39,782 bases of DNA from Fidelibacterota bacterium (GTDB lineage: Bacteria > Fidelibacterota > UBA8477 > JABMPR01): the NCBI GenBank assembly GCA_018650795.1, contig JABIFG010000196.1, forward strand, positions 1 through 39,782. The letters run 5' to 3'. The position numbers were made by a program, and so were the translations under genes. Positions 1 to 12,500 of this stretch are shown piece by piece (the first letter of the stretch is position 1; each line of letters starts with the position of its first letter). The notes beneath the pieces were generated by a model. That model saw nothing but the letters and a program-made list of their open reading frames with translations. It made no database searches and was not told where the DNA came from.

Positions 1-532
1 CCTACACGGATGGGTGAATTGGTAGCCTCATCCCACTCTTTAGGCCCCTTATAGGAGACCTCATCTGCAGATGCACTGGTAATGACGACACGACCTGGTG
101 AGGAGAGTGCTGGGATAAAGCTCCCTGAGTAACAAGAACCCAGTACGATATTTCTAGACTCAGCCGCCGCCTCTTCACTAAGGTATCTCTCCAAGGTATC
201 AAACCAGCGATCTAGAGTTTCTGGGGTAATCACTTGACTCTCTCCATCCACAAAGAAGGTCTCAGCATCACCATGATCAACCATAACTACGGTGAGGGGG
301 GCCGGTGAGCCATTCATCTTCTCTCGTGGCCACACCTCAATCGCCTCTCGTATCCCCTCTACTGTAGGGATTGCATCAACACCACTCTGGCTTGTATCAA
401 AATTGAAGTAGCGAATATTCTCTGGCAACAGACCACGATTAAGCAGCTGACTGTAAATACGATTGGCCGTCAGGTTGTGCGACTCCAGCCCCTCTCTGGA
501 ATCAATTCTTCCCTGCACCAGTACGGCATAAC
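1..532 (-). other. Clan-CD (legumain C13/caspase-like) protease domain of giant gene 1, catalytic residues intact
   Basis: The translated segment starts at GYAVLVQGR and contains the two hallmarks of clan-CD cysteine peptidases: a His-Gly pair after a hydrophobic strand (VVMVDHGD, His codon 273-275) and a Cys after a second strand (IVLGSCYSG, Cys codon 132-134), 47 residues apart. Both catalytic residues are present, so the domain is predicted active. Over a 60-base sample around the Cys codon (121-180) I count 7 mismatches to the corresponding domain in giant gene 2, about 88% identity. The closest named family is peptidase C13 (legumain-type); exact family membership is inferred from motifs only. 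Confidence 0.78.
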
Positions 533-3500
533 CGGCATTGACTCCCACCAATAGTGGGCTGCTATTTGTGCTGGCTGTCAGTGACGGGGTCTCTGTAAAG
601 GTAACCTCAATCTGATAACGCCCCTTTTGGCTGAAATTATCAATATTGCTGAATTGGTAGTGACCCTGCTCATCATTGGTCTTCGTATGGTGCTGGATGG
701 AATTGCCATCTGGCTGGGTCACGTTAAGGGTAATTTCACGTCCTGCCAATGACATCGTAGTCTCTGGCAGTCTGGTCAACTTACCCGTGATGTCGAGCAC
801 TCCATCCAGTTTTATCGCAGAGGTAGAGAGCTCCATTGATAGGCGAGTATAGGCCTGTGTACCGGGCAACTTGTAGTGGAAGATCGCAGAGTCACTACTC
901 TGGTTTCCTGCAAGATCTACAGCCCGTGCTGTAATCGAATAGGTGCCTCCTGGCCATTCCACCCCATCCGTGGCATAGTGCCAACTCCCATCTTGGGTAT
1001 TGAGCGTAGCTGTAACCCAGCTCTCTTTAGGGGTGAATATCAGAGTCTCTACACCCTCCTGCTCAGCAAGATATAGAGTGCCATCAGTAATCTGAAGCTC
1101 AACTTGGTCCAGGGCGATATCTGCTGCAACACCACTGACTGCAGTAAACAGGTCGAGTGCCTGATCCTCTAGTGGGGCCTGAATCTCTACTGTAGGGGGT
1201 ATCGTGTCAATATTATAGATGGCCATCACTACATCACCATCCGGGCTTCCAGCACTGATACCCCGGAACTTGAGTACGCTGTCCTGCTCAATTTGGATTG
1301 GAGTGATATATCGAGTGGAGGATGCTGTAGGGGTACTTCCATCAAGGGTGTAGTAGATATCACATGCTGCATCAGTAGTCGTGTGACAGGTGAGTGAAAC
1401 CGACTGGTTTTTTTTGTAGCTCCCCTGCTCCGGACTATTAGTGACCACAGGGGCATCACCTAATACGGAAATTCTAAAGGGTGAGAGTGTTACCTGCTCT
1501 GCTTGGTCCGCCACACTGATACGGATATCGGAATAGCTCCCCAGATCTTGCTGAGTGGGAGTGCCGGTGATTGCCCCTGTTTTTTCATTGAAACTTGCCC
1601 ACTGAGGTAAATTCTCAATACGAATTGTCAGCAGATCGCCATCATCATCACTGATCTGTGGAGTGAACTGATAGAATTCGTTGAGATTCGCAATAGCAGC
1701 CGGATCCCCTGAGATGGTAGGCGCATCATTGACTGGAATCACTGTCAACTCAACCACAGCTGCTTTTGATTCTGAGTTCCCATCATGTGCCACGTAACTG
1801 AATAGATCTAGCCCGTGATAATCATCCTTGGGTGTATAACGAAATGCGCCAGTACCAGCATTCTCTATCCCTACCCAACCATGTTGCGCATACCCAACAA
1901 TCTTAAAACTAAGTGGATCTTCCTCGGGATCACTTCCAAGCAATTGACCATTAAATTCCTCATCCTCCAATAGAGAAAATTCCATTGCATTTACTACTGG
2001 AGGTAGGCTGGGATCGCCAGCAACAACAACAGTAACGACAACATGCTCGGAAGTCGCCTTCCCATCACTGGCCTGGAAAGTAAAACTGTCTGGCCCTTCA
2101 AAACCCTCATATGGCGTATAGACAAATTCACCACTACTTTCATCAAGTTGAAGGATACCACGAGTAGGGAAAGTGCCTACGCTATATTTGAGCACATCCT
2201 GATCGACATCTGAAGCAATCAAATTACCCTGAACTGCTGTACCACGGAAGGTAGAAAATACACTTCCTTCTGCTATAGGAGGATCATTTAATGGATTGAC
2301 AATAACGGTAATCTGCACCGTTTCTGAGTATTTTTCGCCATCATAGAGACGATAACGAAAGCTACTGTGGCCCGTTACATTCAGATCAGGTGTAAATCGG
2401 ACAGATCCAATTGTTTCATCTAACAGATCAGCCTTACCTAGACTAGAGAGTCCAAATAGTTCATAGATAATGTTATCACCATCTTCATCACTACCCTGCA
2501 ATATCACACTTATCGGAGTATCCTCATCGGTGGTCCATGTTTCAGCTACAGCAACAGGAGCATTATTTACCACCTCAATATTAATTAAGAAAGTGTGTAT
2601 GATAGTGACTTCACCTCCCTGATCATCCTCTAGCTTAAAACTGAAGCTATCTGAATTAGTGCCAGCAACATCATGGTGGTAGGCCAGCCTACCAAGATTA
2701 ATATCCTCTTGTGTAAAGCCTCCACCTATCCCAATTGGAGCTCCATCCATTACAATAGTGCCGTTTATAGGCTCACTGGTGATGTGATATCGAACCACAC
2801 CATCACTTTCTGGATCTATCGCTAGTAGGTCATCATTTGATAGGGTAATAGTTCCACCATCTTGAAGAGTTTTCCCTCGATTTCTACTCATGGAGGGAAG
2901 ATCATTGACTGGTGTAATCGTTACTGAGGCCTTCAGGTCAACCTCTCCACCTTTCCCATCAGAAGCACGAATAATAAACGTATCTGTTCCATTGTAGTTG
3001 TTTTCTGGTGTATAGGTAAAGGTGCCGTTAGTAGCAAGAACAAGAACACCATAACTAGGAGAGACAGCACTAACAAAGTTTAACGGGTCTCCTTCTGGAT
3101 CTATAGCTGTTACTTGTCCATCAACTGAAATATCTTCACCAGTAGTGAGAGTAGTGCCTGTGCCTGTAGGTGAGTCGTTGGATTCACCAAGGTTGATCGT
3201 CATAACAGCCGAGATTTTCGAATACTCTTTTCCATCACTTCCATCCCACTTAAAGGAGACCGTTCCAAACCAATCTGCCTCGGGCTCATAGATTAGCTGA
3301 TCAAGATCATCAACAGTAATCTCCATACCTACCGTTACTGTCCCAGCACCCATTCGCAGCAGACCACTAGCAGGAAGAGAGACTATACGAACCTTAGCCA
3401 AAGGGTCTCCCTCAGTATCCACATAGGATGGTATAAATTTAGTTTCATTTAAAACAAGACTTTGATCCTCACTACCGCTTAGGGCTGAATTATTGACAGC

Positions 3501-6500
3501 AGGTAAGTCATTGACAGGTGTAACTGTGATAGTGACAGTAGCTAGATTGGATTCGACATCACCATCATTTGCCTTAAAAGTAAAGCTGTCACTACCAGTA
3601 TAATCTGTATTGGGGCTATATCTGTAGGTACCCAATTTAGCATTCAACAATAGTAAAGTTCCATGCTCAGGAGGTGTAACTATTGAGTAGCTCAAAACAT
3701 CACCTTCTGGATCAACACCATTCAATATTGACCCCGCATCTGCATCTTCTTGAGTACTAAGCGTATCATTATTAACCACTGGAGCATCATTAATAGCCGT
3801 AATCTCAATTTTCATACTCAGGTAATTGCTGAATACAGATCCATCAGCTACCACAATCGATAATGTACGGTCAGAGGTATCTGGAGCATCCTTATTATTT
3901 TGGTACTGGATAGAACGAAGAGCTTGCTCGTAGTGCTCAATAGTATCAATACCACTCAATGTTAGCGTTCCAGAGGAATCATTCCAAACACCTGTAATAG
4001 TCGCTGTATCTGTAAACAACAACTCATCCTGATCTGCAGAAAACCCATTTGTAAATTGGACAGTTGCTCCAGTAAGGTTTGCAATACTTGCCTTAACGAG
4101 AGTTAATGCATTATTGAGTGTTACAGCACCAGCACCATCCATATATTGAAGCATATGCATCTTGTTTTCATACCAAATATCCCTCTCACCTGATGAAGAT
4201 TCAGAGAGAATATCCAGATCACCATCGCTATCCACATCCATCAAAAATATAGAATACGCACTTTGAGCTGAAGTTGTAACTGTGTGAGCTACAAAGGTCC
4301 CACTGCCATCATTTTCATACCAGAAAACGCCTTCAGAAGAAGAGGAAGTAATAATGTCGACATCACCATCATTATCTACATCAGCTGCATATAAAGATGA
4401 GGTGTAATATGCTTCCGTAGTGACTATATGTTCTACATTTGAATTATAAAAGTCCTCATTACCATCATTTTCATACCAAGCAATCTTATTATCTAGTGCT
4501 GAAGCAGCTAACAAATCGACATCATGATCACCATCTAAATCTACAGCAAAAACACTAGTTATACCTTTTGTAGAGTTATACACTTGGTGATAAGTAAAGG
4601 TTTCATTTCCATCATTTTTATGCCAGATAAGATAATTCAAATCGGAAGCAGTGAGAAGATCTATATCCCCATCATTGTCGATATCTGATGCAAATATTGA
4701 TGTCAAATAATTTAAAATCATGGAGGTAAAAACATGAGGTGTGAATTGATTATTACCATTATTTTCATACCAAACATTTCTTGAAGTATCACCAAAATAA
4801 ACAGCTGTTATAATATCTAAATCACCATCACTATCAAGGTCTGATGACAGTATAGAGGTGGTCTGATCAGCATTAGCTATAGAATGAAAAGTATAATCTC
4901 CATTCCCATCATTCTCTTCCCAACCAATTTTGCTATCAAAGAAAGAAGCATAGAGATGGTCCAAATCACCATCACCATCGACATCCACTGTATAGGTTGA
5001 TGAACTATCTTTATCAGATAGTGCTAATAATTTTGCCCTATTGGAGAAAGTTGTTGCTGATCTATCCAATAAGATAGGCATTTTATGAACAGTAATTAGT
5101 ACTGTTCCCACAGCTGAATCCAGTAAACCATCATTCAACTTAAAGGTGAAACTATCCAACCCATCATACCCATTCGTTGGCATATAGTGATAAAGTCCAG
5201 TAGCTTCGTTTATAATTGATACAGAACCATGAGAGGGAGGAGTAACAACTGAATAGGTAAGACTATCACCCTCTGGATCTAATCCTATTAGTGTACTACT
5301 AACATCCTGACCCACTTGAGTACTGATAGCAGCATCAGAAACAATAGGTGAGTCATTAACTGCAGAAATATTAATTTGCATTGTTAAAGGAGTACTTTCT
5401 CCAGTGCTATCTGCAACTGCGATTGACAGTACACGCTTTAATATATTGGGATCATCGTTAATGTTGATATATTTTACCGACCTGAGCGCAATCTGGTAGT
5501 TTTCTATAGTATCGTTCCCAGTTAATGTCATCACGCCAATGGATTCATTCCACTCTCCTGTAATTGTTGATGTATCAGAAAATGATAATTTATCCAGACC
5601 AGAGACATAACCACTGTCAAATTTAATAGTTGCGCTATCGAGATAATCCCTACTACTATTAATAGAGATGCTCTGATTTAAAACAACATTACCATCGCCA
5701 TCGTTATAGTTTAGCCGCCCCTGGTTTTTATACCATCTAACCTTACCACCAGATGTAAATATATCCATGCTTCCGTCTCCATCCACATCAACAGCATAAA
5801 CAGAAGCGGCTGACAAACTTTCATCCAGTATATGATCAGTAAAGTTCTCATTACCGTCATTTTCATGCCAGAGAATATATCTAGGACTACCCGATCCAGA
5901 TAACAGATCAATATCTCCATCATTATCTAGATCAGATGCATAAACAGAGGAGAAATATTGCCCTGAACTCACAATATGATCTGTAAAGTTTTCATTGCCA
6001 TCGTTCTCATACCAAACAATTTTCATTCCATAGTAGGAGTAAGAAACCAGATCAACATCACCATCAGTATCCATATCAACTGCATAGATTGATCGCACAC
6101 CGTAAGCATTATCTGACACTATACGTGCAGTAAAATTCTCGCTCCCATCGTTCTCATACCAAGCGACCTTCCGATCATTTTCAGATGCAGAAAGCAAATC
6201 AATATCTCCATCTCCATCTACATCAACTGCATGAACTGATTGTGCTCCGTCAGCATCAGTTGCCACGATATGTGTTGTGAACTGTTCGCTTCCATCATTC
6301 TTATACCAGACAATTTCGTCATCAAGAATAGATGCCGAGAGCAAATCGATATCATCATCACCATCTACATCGATTGCATATACTGATTTTACCCCATTAG
6401 CACTAGTAGAAATGATATGTGTTGTGAAGTTTTCGTTTCCATCATTCTCATACCAAGCAACCTCATCATTGCTGTATGAAGCTGAGAGAAGATCTATATC

Positions 6501-9500
6501 ACTATCTCCATCAATATCCGTTGCATAAACAGATGTGTAGCTACTAACTGCTGTCGATACGACATGCAGAGAAAAATTCTCATAACCGTCATTCTCATAC
6601 CATGCAACCTCATTATTTGATACCGTAATAAGGTCCATATCACCATCACTATCTATATCAGAAGCATATGTAGAAGCATATGTAGAAGCAGTCCAAAATG
6701 GACTTACCTCTATCATTGAAAATCCCCCCGTAGCAATATTCGACAAAACTGGTAAGTCACTAACCATAATTGATACTTCAGCCGTATTGGAATCACTCAC
6801 ACCATCATTTGCCTTAAAGCTAAAACTGTCATTTCCACTAAAGTTAAAGTCAGGAGTATACAAATAGGTGCCTAAAGCCGCATCAGCTATGACTACTGAT
6901 CCATGACTTGGGGGGGTTACAATGGAATAAGTTATATTATTTCCGTCTGAGTCAGTTCCACTCAAAAAACCCTCGTAAAAACGATTAAGTTGGACACTCA
7001 GAGAATCATCATGCGCCGTCGGGGCGTAATTTTCCTTTGTAAGATTTAGACGCATTATTAGTGGTGTACTAGTCAGCCCGCTATCTGAAACAGCGATTGT
7101 CACTAAGCGAGTAGAATTTTCGTAAAAAATACTATTGTTTTGGTATTGAATAGAGTGCAATGCTGTTTTGTAGTTTTCGACTGTATCATTACCAGTTAAT
7201 GACAGGGTCCCTGTTGTGCTGTTCCAATTTCCTATAATTGTCTCACTATCAGAAAAAATAAGAATCTCTTGTCCTGCCAAAAAACCACTCCCAAGTTGAA
7301 TGGTTGCACTGCTTATACTATTACCAGCCCCGCCAGATAACATAAGGGAATCATTTAAGGTAACGGGACCATGACCCTCACTATAAGTGACTTCCTTCAG
7401 GTTCTCATACCAAATTTTCGACTGTGCTGAAAATAGATCCAAATCCCCATCACCATCTGCATCAGCCACAAAGCCTCTAAAGCCTCTATAAACACTAAAA
7501 TTACTCGTGTTTACATTTTGGCTACTAAAATTCTCATCTCCATCATTTTCGAACCAGGCAATACCATTCGGATCTGATGAGCCGGTCACTATATCCATAT
7601 CACCATCAAGGTCCACATCAACTGAAAAGACATTACGTGCATACTTTAGAGATTGAGTTACAATATGGGTTGAAAAACTTTCACTCCCATCATTCTCATA
7701 CCAAGCAATTTTGTTATCCGACATAGAAGCCGAGAGGATATCCATATCTCCATCACCGTCGAGATCATTGACGTGTACCGATCTGACGTTGTCTGCAGAG
7801 GTAGTTATTGTGTGAGCAATAAATATCTCACTTCCATTGTTCTCAAACCAAGCAATTTTGTCATCAGCTGAAGATGCTGTAAGCAGATCCATATCATCAT
7901 CACCATCAATATCAGCTGCATATATTAGGCTACCATAACCAGTTTCTGTAGTTATTGTGTGACCTATAAAGTTCTCGTTTCCATCATTCTCGTACCAGCT
8001 TAAGCCACTGAGTAGATCGACATCACCATCACTATCAACATCATCTGCATGAACATTTCCTGGCCTGCCCTCTATACTTGGTATGACATGAATAGAAAAC
8101 CTTCCATTACCGTCATTTTCATACCAAGCTAATTCACTACTTGAATAAGGAGAGATCACATCCATATCCCCATCTCCATCCACATCTTCAGCATAAACAG
8201 AAGTTACATAAATCGATTTATCAACCGTGGCTATCAAGTGAGCATCAAAATTGCCATATCCATCATTTTCATACCAAACCACCTTGTGAAAGGATTCAAA
8301 TGCTGCAATAAAGTCTATATCTCCATCACCATCTATATCAACAGGGTTCCCTGTATAAACAACGCTGCCGCCACTACCACCACTCCAGCTATTGGTTGCG
8401 CTAGAAAATGTAGCACTCTTATTGAAAACAGTGGGTGTACTATTAACAGAGATTGATACAACTGCTATGTTTGAATCGTACAGTGAATCACTGGTTTTAT
8501 ATCTAAAGCTGTCACTACCCGTATAATCTTCGAAGGGGGCGTACTGATATAATCCTGTTTCAACATCAGTAATAGTGACTATCCCATGGTTTGGTTGTGT
8601 AGTGATTGAGTAACTTAAAGTATCCCCATCTGGATCCGTTCCACTTAAGTTACCAATGATCGTTCTATTCATTCCTACAACCAATACTGCATCAGAAGCT
8701 AATGGTGCATTACTGCTCTCCCCAGAAATGGTAATAAATACTGTGGCAACATTTGAGTTGCCTGAACCATCACTTGCTTTAAAGGTGAAGAGGTCACTAC
8801 CAAAAAAGTGTTCATTTGGTGTGTATACATATTCCCCAGTATTGGCCTCATCTAACGTTACTTTTCCATGAGCAGGTGATATGACAATGGCATAACTTAA
8901 TGGATCACCATCAATGTCAATAGTTTTTAATGTTCCGCTAGCATCACTATTGGCTTCTACCTGGATAGATTGATCAGTGGCATCAGGAATGTCGTTTACA
9001 CTAAGCACCGATAAGGTGAAATATTCTGCACTCAACTCAATTCCATCACTAAGTATTAGAGTTATTTCTGTAGTGCCATATTGATTTTCCGAAGGCTGAA
9101 GAGTGACCGTACGATTAGCACCTGCCTCAGCAATGGTAATATTGCCGTTAGAAACCAAGCTCGTGTTCGATGAACTGACTCCTAACAACAAAAGATCAGG
9201 CCCACTCTCTGCATCAGCTATTGTGAAGGTGACCTCACTGCCAACATCCTCATTCGTAATTTGGTCACCAATTGGTGAAATAACAGGTGCTGCATTTAAT
9301 GCACGTTGCCCATTTACTAACCGTACATAGCCATTACCACCCTTGAGCTCAGTACTCAAAGAGCCACTAGAAAAATCGACTAACCATGCACGATTTGTAT
9401 TTGAATAATCAGTCAATAAAGACCAGGCAGCCGCCTCAGGTGCAGATGGAAAAAAATCTTGGCGGATTGAGGGTAACAATGCTCCACTACCACATCCCTC

Positions 9501-12500
9501 TGCATCAGATAATGGATAACTTACATCATTTCCACAATAGACCAGCTCTTTCAGTTCACTAACACCAGGAACACGCCAATCTGTGAAACCACATAACTCT
9601 TGTTCATTAATGGCCGAGACATAGCCATCAGTGTCACAATTAGAGGCTGCACAACTGCCACTATTTTGGATTCCTACCTCACCACCATTAATTTGCTCAT
9701 TTTCACTGTACCAGCTATAGGTGTGATCCCTATCACGCAACCCACCATCATCGCTCTTAACTTCCCAAATATAACCTGTATCGTCATCACGGGTACATGC
9801 CCAGTCATTCGGACCGTTTCCCAGCATGGCCGATTGGGGCAATTCACTGCCGTCATTAGCTATTTTGGTATAGCTTCTAACAACTGATAAAGTTACCGTT
9901 ACCACGTCACTCTCTGCACTCCCATCGCTCACCTTCCAATTGAAGCTGTCGCTGCCTATATATCCATCATTAGGTGTATAAGTTAAGTTTGGAGAATTAC
10001 CCGTTAATACGCCATGTATTGGCTGCTGAGTAATAGTATAGGTAAACTGACCGCTATCTGGGTCATCAATTTCTGGTAGCTGAATACTGTTGTCACGGTT
10101 AGCAAAAAGTGTACGCTCTTCCTCACTACCTCCTCTGCTTACTGGGGGATCGTTTACAGCATTCACCATAATGGATGCTGTTGCTGTTGATGAATCAACC
10201 AGCGAGTCATTTACCTTGAAGGTGAAACTATCAACTCCTGTATAATTCGACTCAGGTGTATACATGTAGACTCCATTCTCACTATTGAGTACAACAACAC
10301 CATGAGAGGGGTTAGTAACAAGGGTATAAGTCAGAACATCACCATCATTATCAGAGGCATCGAGAGTACCCATTGCTGTCTGGTCTTCATCTAGAGATAA
10401 ACTTGTATCGCTAGTTTCTGGAACGTCATTTATTGCTGTGATTTCAACTGATATAACTACAGCTGACGAATCTATGGATCCATCATTGACTACAATAGAA
10501 AAACTATCTGTACCATCGTAATTAGCATTTGGCTTATAACTATATTGTCCTGAAGATGTGTCAGTCAATGAGACTGACCCATGTGCAGGTTGAGAGACAA
10601 TTCTGTATGTGAGAGTACTGTTATCTCCTCCGCACATTAATGCTAGAGGTAAAAGTCCATCCACGTTTGAATCCTCACTCATGGTTACTATAGAAGATAC
10701 CTGAGGAAGCAGAGCAATTTCTTTCTGAATTTTGAGCCGAGTCGTATCACTTGCATCCAGTGATAGTTCACAATATTCACCCGTAGAATCTATAACAGTG
10801 AATTTTCCATCAAACTTAACCCTATCACCTATATCACCAATGATTGCTAGCATGTTATTACTTTCTGTCAGTGATCTCACATTAGAGAGTCCCAAAGCTA
10901 ATACATTATTACCCCCTCCCTCAAGTGATATTTTCTCAATATTTTGAATTTTCTTGATGTATCTCTTCGATCCACCAAACCCATCTTCTACATATTCATT
11001 TAAAAGATCCAATGAAAACGGCATTACAAGTGTATCACTACCACCTCCCCCATCTATTTTAAAGAACTCTTCATCCCCAACCCTAATGAGATCATCTCCA
11101 GGACCCCCATAAAATACGTCACTTCCTCCATTACCGATAAGTTCGTCTGCACCCATACCAGAGATCAATTGGTCAGCACTATTAGTACCTATAAGTGTGT
11201 CACTATATTTACTTCCGATGTGAGATGCTTCATTCCAACCATTTCTGCCACCAAAAACTATATAGCTGGATCCTTCCAATGAATATTCTCCACTATAACT
11301 TACCTGTGAAGCCCCCAGTATCAAGTCATCAAAACCATCACCATTGACGTCACCTGCACTGCTGACAACCCTACCACTCTCATTACCTGCCGCTACGCCA
11401 TCAAGTCGAAATCCATTATCCCCATCTAGCATTGAGAAATCCCACCCAAAATCATCCTCCCACCATCCTTCCTTTCCAAATACGATATAACTGGCTCCCG
11501 CATCAGATAAAACCGTATCTGAAGTATCTACAAATGGGGCACCAATGATCACATCATCGATACCATCTCCATTAAAGTCTCCCGCACTAGAAGTTGACCA
11601 TCCGCTTTGATCATCTGTTGCAACACCATCAAATTTAAGCGCACCTATACCCTTTATTAACCACTCTTGCGTATAAGCATTCGTCCTATCTTCACCCTTA
11701 ATAATATAAATTGAACCAGAATATTGTCCACTATCAGGGCTTCCAATCATTACATCAGAAAATCCATCACCATTAAAATCCCCTACTGAATTTACCTTAT
11801 GTTGATTGTCATATGATTTAAATTTTATGCCTTCATATCTATCGCGAATTGATACGGCTGTCCTAGGCGTATCCCAAAGGTTTCCACCTGGGATCAGGTA
11901 ACTGTATCCAGTTGATGAGCCTGCTATGACATCATCGAATCCATCTTGGTTATAATCACCTACACCACTTACAGAGCCCCCAAAAAAATCACCCTCACTT
12001 TCACCATCAACACGCAAACCCACAACCCTATTTAATGAGAGTAGATTTTGAGGAAAGGGGTCCAGCTCTGAGTGACCATACAACACATAAATCGAACCAG
12101 AATCCTCTCCATTGTGATCCGCTGATGCTGCTCCGATAACCAGATCGCCGTACCCATCACCGTTAAAATCCCCTGCAGCATCAACAAAAGATCCAAATTT
12201 CTCCTGTTCACTCCCATCCAGCCTAAACCCTTCTATACTGGCGTTATTATATGTAGAAAGGTTTACAACACCACCCCACTCTTCTTTGCCAAAAATGACA
12301 TAAACTGACCCTGAAAATGGACCGTTATAATGTGTTCCCCATATCCCTAAGCCTAAGTCATCATAACCATCACCATTGATATCACCTATGCTTGAAGCCA
12401 CTAAAATTGAATCATTAATATTCCCATCATCATCAAGCATCAAACGAAAACCGTCACTACCATTGAGGGTAGAAAGGTCTGAGGTTATCTCCCAAATCCC

